Positions 54,823 through 64,000 of a DNA stretch of 64,000 nt are shown here, piece by piece; the stretch's first letter is position 1, and every line of letters begins with the position of its first letter. The notes under the pieces were generated by a model. It ran no database searches, was not told where the DNA came from, and saw only the letters and a program-made list of their open reading frames with translations. The DNA is from Azorinus chamasolen (taxonomy: Eukaryota; Mollusca; Bivalvia; Cardiida; Solecurtidae), in NCBI GenBank assembly GCA_963576725.1, contig OY755240.1, positions 57,970,633 through 58,034,632 on the forward strand, in the 5' to 3' direction. A program made the position numbers and the translations under genes.

Positions 54823-57800
54823 AGCTCACCAGAGCACAAAGTGCTCAGGGTGAGCTTTTGTGATCGCCTGATGTCCGTCGTCTGTCGGCGTTTGTCGTGC
54901 GTGACAAGTAGCAGAATGCTGGGCTCACTTAGGTTAGGCATGGGGAAAACTTCAAAAACTTTCTTGTCAAAAACTACATGTCACAGAGCTTAGATATTTG
55001 GTGTAAATATTTACTTAGTATACCTTATTGACATTGGTTAATATCATAGTTCTGAGGTTAAAATTGGCCCTGCCCTGTTGGTTATACTTTAAAATAGTCT
55101 TTTACACTATAAAGGTTCCTCTGATCTAGAAGGATTACAGTCACTCCATCTGTGTTACGTAATCACTTGATAGGTCAACTCTATCAAGTTGTCTGCTTCA
55201 GAATTAGTGTCTGTTTGTTCACACTGTTTTTAACCCATTCCCTCATAGGCTATTTTCAGATCCTGCCTCTAGGAAAATTTCAGAATTGTGTAGATTTGAA
55301 ACCATTGTGATAAATAGAGCATTTACTCCTATGGAACAAATGCTCTATTTATCACAAAGACAAATGCTCTATTTATCACAATGGTTTCATAAAGTGACTA
55401 TTATACCTCTTTGAATAATCTACTGATAAGGAGCATTAATTAGAGAAAAGGAAAATTTCAGAATTGTGTAGATTTGAAACCATGTTGATAAATAGAGCAT
55501 TTACGGCTATGGAGCAAATGCTGTATTTATCACAAAGGCTTTTTTCAGATCCTACCTCTTTGAATAAATCTACTGAAAAGGAGCATTAATTAGAGAAAAG
55601 GAACATTTCAGAATTGTATAGATTTCAAACCATTGTGATAAATAGAGCAAAAGCTCCATAGGAGTAAATCAACTGATATACAAACCACATATAAAGTTAC
55701 ATACAGGTATGTGTCAGATCAGAATCCAAACTGTGTGCTACTTTTGGTCAAGTCATGCTAAGCAGTGATAGGGTTGTCATCTGTTAGAAATGTTGTCTGC
55801 TTATTCAAAGAGGTAAATATTGGTCTACTTTGTTTGCAAATGCTTGAAAACATATTTATATGAGGAAAAGGGTTAATTCGAGAAAAGGAAAATTTCAGAA
55901 TTGTTTAGATTTGAAACCATTGTGATAAATAGTGCATTAACTCCTATGGAGCAAATGCTCTATTTATCACAAAGTCGACTGCTCTATTTATCACAATGGT
56001 TTCATAAAGTGACTATTATACCTCTTTGAATAAATCTACTGATAAGGAGCATTAATTAGAGAAAATGAAAATTTCAGAATTGTGTAGATTTGAAACCATT
56101 GTGATAAATAGAGCATTTACTCCTATGGAGCAAATGCTGTATTTATCACAAAGGCTTTTTTCAGATCCTACCTCTTTGAATAAATCTACTGATAAGGAGC
56201 ATTAGTTATAGAAAAGGAAAATTTCAGAATTGTGTAGATTTGAAACCATTGTGATAAATAGAACATTTACTCCTATGGAGCTTTTGCTCTATTTATCAGA
56301 ATGGTTAGCAAATGCTCTATTTATCACAAAGGCTTTTTAGCTCACCTGAGCCGAAGGCTCAAGGTGAGCTATTGTGACCGCCTGTCGTCCGTCGTCCGTC
56401 TGTCCGTCTGTCCGTCTGTCCGTCTGTCCGTCTGTCCGTCTGTCCGTCTGTCCGTCCGTCTGTCCGTTCACTTTTATTTCAAATGACTTCTTCTCCTAAA
56501 CCACTGGGAGGATTTCAACCAAATTTCACAGAAATGTACCTTAGGGTGTCCTCTATCAAGTTTGTTAAAATCATGACCCCCGGGCAAAAAATGGCCCCGC
56601 CCCACTACTTTTAAAGGTTTTTTTTTTAAATCTTTAAAAATCTTCTTCTCTGAAACCACAATTTCTAGAGCTTTGATATTTGGGATATAGCATCATCTAA
56701 TGGTCCTTTACCAAGTTTGTTCAAATGATGACCCCCGGGCTAAAAATGGCCCTGCCCTGGGGCTTGTAGTTTTTCCATAGACTTATATAGGGAAACCTTT
56801 AACAATTTTTTTTCTGAAACCACATAATCTAGAGCTAAGATATTTGGTATGAAGCATCACCTAATGTATCACTACCAAGTATGTTCAAATAATGACCCCT
56901 GGGCCAAAAATGGCCTCACCCTGGGGTTTTATATTACTTTAACATCAGGAAGCTAGTTAAAAAAAATTCCTCACAGTTATTTCCCTTGTCCCATCAGCAT
57001 AGCCATAATGGACAAAGGGAGATAACTGCATTGGAATTCTAGTACTTCCAGAATAGTGATTCTATTTGTAACTACTTATAATAAAATGTGGAAGGTGGAA
57101 CAGTGTAGCTGTTTTAGAAGGCATAGAAACAGATATATCAAATTCCATTTGCAAACAGCAGACCCTGATCCTATAGGAGCCACCTTATCTGGGTCTACTC
57201 TGTTTGCAGATGCATGAAAACAAGTTTATATGATGGAAATTAAGGGTTAAACAGGCTTTTCTGCAGTTAAAGGGTTATAGAATCTCTCCAGGTCAATGCA
57301 TGACTCTTAACCCTTTGCACGCTAGTGGTGAAACTGTGATTACCTATGCAAACAGTTTGGATCCAGATGAGAGGCTGCATAATGCAGCATCTCATCAGGA
57401 TCCAAACTGTTTGTCATCTTAACCATATTTTTGAAAAAAAATGAAAGTAAGTTTATTTTAAGTATTGAAGCAGATGACAATAACTTTTTGTTGCAGACGA
57501 AACATTAAAGGGATTTGTTGACCTATTAACCCCATAGTGTGAGTGCTATACAGCTAGATGTTACCAATGTCTCTCAAATTAGATGTGGGAGATATTGGAA
57601 ATCCTAAGCTAAGAAAACATGATCATGCATATGCCCCCCCCCCCCCTTGTTTGCATCCTGATGAGACGCTGCATTATCATCTGGATCCACACTGTTTGCA
57701 TAGGTAATCAAGATGATTATGATGAGAATCATGAGACGCCACATTATGTGCAAAGAGTTAAATATTTAGGAAAATAATAGGTATTTCTTAAATTAGATAA

Positions 57801-60296
57801 TACCAACAATAGATTCATTTTAATACTTTTAATTAACTAAAAAATTGTCATTTTAGGAAAAAAATAGGCATTATGCTAGTTACCATATTTAGAATATTAA
57901 ATATTAAGGAAACTATTAGGTATTTCTTAAATTTAAATACATAACAAACAGTTTGAATCCAAATCACACACCACCTTATGCAGTGTCTGATCTGGAGCCA
58001 AACTGTTAGCAATGTGAAATACATCAAACTGTTCAGGATTTCGTGTACATATGTATTGAAACCTTTCACAAAGCATCTCATCGGGATCAAAACTGCTTGA
58101 AACAGTCATAATTTAACAAGTTCCTTCACATAAACGTGTTTTCATGCATTTGCAAACAGTAGACCAAGATCAGATGGAATTTAACAGAATTTAATAGATA
58201 TGTTTTTCCTTCATAACATTACTCAACATCTCATCAAGAATAGACGGATTTTAAGATATAAACTGCTGGAAACAGTCAATAAACAGGTTTTCACGCATTT
58301 GCAAAGAGTAGACCAAGATCAGACAGACTTTAATAGAATTTATTTTTTCGATTGCATCAAAGACAATATTTTAATATGACTTTGATTATGTGATTTATGT
58401 GATTTATACAATTACAAACAATACTAAGTGTCTATTAATTAAGCAATCTGACTTAATTACATGTTATACTTAAATTACATTCAACCCTCAACTTTTTCCA
58501 TCATCTTGTTTGAGTCATTAACTGTAATTATCAGTTTTCTGCATATATTTGTTCTCTTTCTATAGGTAGGCCAGTTCAAGCAACCTATAAAGCAATCAAT
58601 TGATACTGACTATAGTCTAATGCATGCTCCATTGAATTACCTGTCTGGCTTGATTGTGGGACTTATTGGAATTTTGTCAACCAAAATGTGGGAGACATTG
58701 GAATAAACCGTTAACATTTTAGTTTCACAGGTCTTTGCACAATGTTATGTTTGTTTCTGCAGTTAATTTATGTGATTGGAAAAAAATAGTTTCATTATGA
58801 TCATTTATTCTAACAAATTTTATTATGCAACTCTTGTTTAATTGCATTTAGTTGAAATTTAGGTGTTTAATAATGTCTTTTCTCCTTGCTACTAATTGTA
58901 TTTGTTTTAATTTGATTTTTAAAAAAAATAATGTCTTTAAGTTAATCAAAATTATTGTCGATCAATAATTAATGTTACTCAAAAAATTAGTAACTCTTCT
59001 CAATTTCAATTGTTAAAAAAACTAATGACCCTTTTAATTGACTTATCATCAGATATTCACACCTAGAGCTAGAATTATTTCTAAACACCTATTAACCCCT
59101 TACCTGTTTGCTTTGACAAAAAATTATCTGGGACTACTCTGTTTGCTAATGCGTAAAAAATTATTTCCATAAAGAGAAGTTTTAGCTTTGATAAAACCTG
59201 TAAAATCAAATCTATATCTTGTCAAATGCAAACAGAGCAGACCCTGATCAGACAGCTTCTATAGCAGCCGTCTAATCTAGTCTACTCTTATTTTTAATGC
59301 GTAAAACACATTATTTTTGTGAAGAGAAGTTTTTGCTTTGATAAAAACTGTAGAATCAGATCTATATTCCATAGGTGTCGTTTGATCTGGGTCTACTCTG
59401 TTTGCTAATGCGTAAAAACAGCTTTATATGAGGGAAAGGGTTAGAAGATTTTTAAAGATATTTTTATTGGTCATTTCACACAAAAACTGGCATTATGTAC
59501 TGCCTAGCACTTTATTTGCCTATATACCTGGATCAAGGTATAATTGCATAGCTTTATTGACGTCATTTGAATTTCTCAAAGACCAGTTTTAGGCATTTTG
59601 AGCTAAGGCAAAAATGGCACAAGTTGTAAACAGTTTAGATCTTGGTCAACCAGTCACTTGGTATTAGATCTGAATCCAGTTCAAGTTTATTCAGCAGTGA
59701 AAGGGTGAAAGCAGTGGACTAAGCTTCTTTCATCTGCTAGAAATGTTGTCCACTGAAAAATGTCAATATATTACTGTAACTCAGGTGAGCGATATAGGGC
59801 CAATGGCCCTCTTGTTTCAGATCCTACCTCTTTGAATAAATCTTCTGATAAGGAGCATTAATTAGAGAAAAGAAAAATTTGAGAATTGTGTAGATTTGAA
59901 ACCATTGTAATAAATAGAGCACTTGCTCCATAGGAGTTAATTTACTCATATACAAACTACATATAAAGTTACATACCGGTATGTGTCAGATCAGAATCCA
60001 AAATATGTGCTAATTTCAGTCAAGTCATGCTAAGCAGTGATAGGGTTGTCATCTGTTAGAAATTTTGTCTCTTATTCAAAGTGGTAAATCTGGGTCTACT
60101 TTGTTTGCAAATGCGTGAAAACATGTTTATATGATATATGAGGGAAAGAGTTAATTAGAGAAAAGGAAAATTTCAGAATTGTGTAGATTTGAAACCATTG
60201 TGATAAATAGAGCATTTACTCCTATGGAGCAAATGCTCTATTTATCACAATGGTTTAATAAAGTGACTAATACAGAGGCGTAGAAAGGCGGTTTTT
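54823..60296 (+). mobile_element. Family A (long type), 5' part plus satellite, hosting subtype 1
   Basis: AGCTCACCAGAGC stem-loop at 54823, the GTAGCAGAATGCTGGGCTCAC segment and the GATAAATAGAGC satellite. It is split by 56339-59816 and resumes as TCAGATCCTACCTCTTTGAA. It reaches another family A start at 60297 by the same junction as 25262-25285. Confidence 0.75.
56339..59816 (+). mobile_element. Family A subtype 1, complete uninterrupted reference copy
   Basis: The 5' stem-loop is AGCTCACCTGAGCC-GAA-GGCTCAAGGTGAGCT, with a GTCC/GTCT run (56386-56466) and subtype 1 units. Also present are the GTTTGGATCC hairpin (57350-57412), TTAA-flanked-like GCAAACAG modules and a unique 3' third. It ends GGTGAGCGATATA, hairpin GGGCCAATGGCCC, TCTTG at 59814. 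At 3.48 kb it supplies the empty site for the Tigger-like insertion. The minus open frame at 57848-58090 is not a gene. Confidence 0.9.
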
Positions 60297-60594
60297 AGGT
60301 CACCAGAGCACAAAGTGCTCAGGGTGAGCTTTTGTGATCGCCTGATGTCCGTCGTCTGTCGGTGATAGTCGTGCGTCGTCAACAATTTGAACTTTAAAAG
60401 TCTTCTCCTCTGAATCTACAGGGTTCTCAGCTTTCATCTTTGGCACATAGCATCACCTATAGGTCCTCTACAAAAGTTATATAAATTATGTCCCTGGAGT
60501 CAAAATTGGCCCCGCCACGGTCCCAGGGGTGGCCAGTTTTCTCTAGCTGACTGTTCTTTTCTGTACAAGTAGCAGAATGCTGGGCTCACTAATA

Positions 60595-61515
60595 CCGTAT
60601 TTCTCCTTTCTATAGCGCCCTCTCTAATAGTAGCTCCCTCCCTATAATATACGCTTCGAAAAGCCATCGGGGGGATCAACTTACCCCACCCACCTCACCT
60701 CGAAGTCAAAAAGTTGGCGAAGAAAATGAAAACTCAATGCATCATCACTAGTAGTGATTAGGGAAAGCAAATTACAATGAAACTATTTTATACTGTTTGT
60801 TGTATACCGGTAGGTTATTTTGTTTCTCTTGGACTTGTTATGTTTGCAAAATGCGTAAGTTTCTGATTATTCGGTGCTGTAAACCATGTATACATGTCAC
60901 TTCTGCAATCAATTCATTTTACACCGACTCACCTACATATCGCTCTTTAATTCTAATTTTAAAACTGTCACTATTTCCCATACCTAATTGAAAGGTGATT
61001 CTGTTTTCTCCACTTGTCTAACGGATTAAACCAATGTTTGTTCGTTCTCAATTTCGTCCAGTTTCCCCCATTTCTGTGTAGTGCATATTCTACAGTAGTA
61101 TTTTACAAGTATTACGGTAAAGCGGAAGGGTCTTCGAACATTTCCGTTTAGACCGTACCTACACACCCGTAACTTCCGTTGATAATTTTACTGCAGAGCA
61201 GTCTAGCGGAAGTTGAACCTTGAAAGGTAAATACGATCCTTACTTTCACTTTAAAAGTCATAAATCTACCGAAGATTAAGTTTGAAATAAATGATTTCGG
61301 TCAACATATGAACCAAGTAGGATGTCTGCGGGTTATTTCAAGTCTTATATCGGCGCAAATATGATTAAATTTCAGAGTATGCAATGTATCATTCTTTAGC
61401 CTATACAGTCTCTACCGTGACGGACATAGTAAAAACTCCGAATTTTTGGTATGAAATAAGAGCTCCCTGTCTACGTTTTGCATCGCACCGGGAGCGTCTA
61501 TAAGAGGAAATACAG
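60595..61515. mobile_element. 0.92-kb TA-flanked MITE
   Basis: CCGTATTTCTCC...CTATAGCGCCC at the left and the imperfect complement GGGAGCGTCTATAAGAGGAAATACAG at the right, with TA at 60593-60594 and 61516-61517. The uninterrupted host, CTCACTTAGGTTAGGCATGG, is at about 54926. Probably Tc1/mariner-derived. The open frame 60797-60991 lacks any motif. Confidence 0.7.
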
Positions 61516-61849
61516 TAGGTTAGGCATGGGGAAAACTTCAAAAATCTTCTTGTCAAAAATTACATGTCACAGAGCTTAGATATTTGGTGTATAGATTTAC
61601 TTTGTATACCTTATTGACATTGGTCAATATCATAGTTCTGAGGTTTAAATTGGCCCTGCCCTGTTGGTTATACTTTAAAATAGTTTTTTACACTATAAAG
61701 GTTACTCTGAGCTAGTCAGTCCATCTGTGTTACTTAATCACTGGATAGGTCAAGTTCCTGGTCAAATCTCTATCAAGTTGTCTGCTTCAGAATTAGTGTG
61801 TTTGTTCACATTGGCTATTTTCAGATCCTGCCTCTTGGAAAATTTCAGA

Positions 61850-64000
61850 ATTGTGTAGATTTGAAACCATGTGATAAATAGAGCATTTACTCCTATGGAG
61901 CAAATGCTCTATTTATCACAATGGTTTCATTAAGTGACTATTATACCTCTTTGAATAAATCTACTGATAAGGAGCATTAATTAGAGAAAAGGAAAATTTC
62001 AGAATTTTGTAGATTTGAAACCATTGTGATAATGGAGAGACGCCTATTGAGCAAATGCTCTATTTATCACAAAGGTTTTTTTCAGATCCTACCTCTTTGA
62101 ATAAATCTACTGATAAGGAGCATTAATTATAGAAAAGAAAAAAATCAGAGTTGTAGATTTCAAACCATTGTGATAATTAGAACATTTACTCCTATGGAGC
62201 TTTTGCCCTTTTTATCACAATGGTTAGCAAATGCTCTATTTATCACAAAGGCTTTATTCAGATCCTACCTCTTTGAATAAATCTACTGAAAAGGAGCATT
62301 AATTAGATAAAAGGAAAAATTCAGAATTGTAGATTTCAAACCATTGTGATAAATAGAGCATTTGCTCCATAGGAGTAAATTAACTCATATACAAACCACA
62401 TATAAAGTTACATACCGGTATGTGTCAGATTAGAATCCAAACTGTGTGCTAATTTTGGTCAAGTCATGCTAAGCAGTGATAGGGTTGTCATCTGTTAGAA
62501 ATGTTGTCTGCTTATTCAAAGAGGTAAATCTGGGTCTACTCTGTTTGCAAATGCATTAAAACATGTTTATATGAGGAAAAGGGTTAATTAGAGAAAAGGA
62601 AAATTTCAGAATTGTTTAGATTTGAAACCATTGTGATAAATAGTGCATTTACTCCTATGGAACAAATGCTCTATTTATCACAAAGACAAATGTTCTATTT
62701 ATCACAATGGTTTCATAAAGTGACAATTATACCTCTTTGAATAAATCTACTGATAAGGAGCGTTAATTAGAGAAAAGGAAAATTTCAGAATTGTGTAGAT
62801 TTGAAGCCATTGTGATAAATAGAGCATTTGCTCCATAGGCGTAAATTAACTCATATACAAACCACATATAAAGTTACATACCGGTATGTGTCAGATTAGA
62901 GTCCAAACTGTGTGCTAATTTCAGTCAAGTCATGCTAAGCAGTGATAGGGTTGCCATCTGATAGAAATGTTGTCTGCTTATTCAAAGAGGTAAATCTTGG
63001 TCTACTCTGTTTGCAAATGCGTGAAAACATATTTATATGAGGAAAAGGGTTAATGAGAGAAAAGGAAAATTTCAGAATTGTGTAGATTTGAAAGCATTGT
63101 GATAAGTAGTGCATTTACTCCTATGGAGCAAATGCTCTATTTATCACAAAGGCTTTTTTCAGATCCTACCTTTTTGAATAAATCTTCTGATATGGAGCAT
63201 TAATTAGAGAAAAGGAAAATTTTAGAATTGTGTAGATTTGAATCCATTGTAATAAATAGAGCATTTGCTCCATAGGAGTAAATTTACTCATATACAAACT
63301 ACATATAAAGTTACATACCGGTATGCGTCAGATCAGAATCCAAACTGTGTGCTAATTTCAGTCAAGTCGTGCTAAGCAGTGATAGGGTTGTCATCTGTTA
63401 GAAATGTTGTCTGCTTATTCAAAGAGGTAAATCTGGGTCTACTCTGTTTGCAAATGCGTGAAAACATGTTTATATGAGGGAAAGGGTTAATTAGAGAAAA
63501 GGAAAATTTCAGAACTGTGTATATTTGAAACCATTGTGATAAATAGAACATTTACTCCTATGGAGCAAATGCTCTATTTATCACGAAGGCTTTTTTCAGA
63601 TCCTACCTCTTTGAATAAATCTACTGATAAGGAGCATTAATTAGAGAAAAGGAAAATTTCAGAATTGTGTAGATTTGAAACCATTGTGATAAATAGAGCA
63701 TTTACTCCTATGGAGCAAATGCTCTATTTATCACAAAGGCTTTTTTCAGATCCTACCTCTTTGAATAAATCTACTGATAAGGAGCATTAATTATAGAAAA
63801 GGAAAATTTCAGAATTGTGTAGATTTGAAACCAATGTCATAAATAGAACATTTACTCCTATGGAGCTTTTGCTCTATTTATCACAATGGTTAGCAAATGC
63901 TCTATGCGTCAGATCAGAATCCATACTGTGTGCTTATTTCGGTCAAGTCATGCTAAGCAGTGATAGGGTTGTCATCTGTTAGAAATGTTGTCTACTTATT
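61850..64000 (+). repeat. GATAAATAGAGC hairpin satellite, long array with higher-order structure
   Basis: Short units (~150-180 bp) alternate with a longer unit. The longer unit adds ACATACCGGTATGTGTCAGA, CAAGTCATGCTAAGCAGTGA and GGGTCTACTCTGTTTGC ... GAGGGAAAGGGTTAATTAG. Stem-loop halves stay complementary. The array continues past the window end. Confidence 0.85.

Larger units (their letters stand above)
60297..64000 (+). mobile_element. Family A (long type), runs off the window
   Basis: AGGTCACCAGAGCACAAAGTG (one change in the outer stem) starts at 60297. One unit and the GTAGCAGAATGCTGGGCTCAC segment follow, then a TA-flanked insertion, then the satellite from about 61850 to the window end. 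Confidence 0.8.

Overview
The window reads as nuclear DNA of an animal, most likely a bivalve mollusc. It is AT-rich and lacks bacterial operons or a dense gene order. It is dominated by interspersed elements whose ends (TTTTTAGCTCACC ... GGCCCTCTTGTT) I associate from memory with bivalve genomes, and its retroelement fragments are metazoan in type. The bivalve assignment is inference, not a search result. At most two short stretches look like cellular coding exons: 41071-41292, an internal exon with both splice sites, and 52377-52654, a possible first coding exon. Neither protein is recognised.

Layout. 1-2950: AT-rich DNA, then an inverted pair of 'rep-A' repeats, one arm split by a 1.26 kb element of 152-bp tandem units (family B). 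2950-6720: broken Ty3/gypsy-type pol pieces (RT/RNase H, then integrase) separated by a fragment of another mobile-element protein and by family A elements. 8414-9195: three rep-A copies in tandem (282 bp). 10697-13822: a 140-bp hairpin, then a 5'-truncated LINE whose frame breaks all fall at short simple runs. 14458-19641: a transposon with about 1.86-kb terminal inverted repeats around a broken core gene. 20244-22725: a 65-bp-TIR element containing a hAT-type derivative. 23737-64000: almost continuous nested elements.

Unifying theme. Families A, B, C, D and E differ in sequence but share one plan: a target ending in T, a 5'-terminal stem-loop beginning with A, a pyrimidine-rich GTCC/GTCT or GT-rich stretch in most, a tandem-repeat core, an inverted copy of the first ~8 bases near the 3' end, a 3' hairpin, and the terminus (C/A)(T/C)CTTGTT. 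Empty-versus-filled comparisons inside the window give clean insertions with exactly two extra T residues. This resembles Helentron-associated (HINE/DINE-1-like) and bivalve 'pearl' elements. The nesting lets insertion order be read, up to four levels deep (A > A > Tigger-like > E at 33186-40963). Several families carry arrays of nuclear-receptor-like half-sites, and the giant TIRs carry RFX-like and octamer-like motifs. No rRNA, tRNA or CRISPR was seen.
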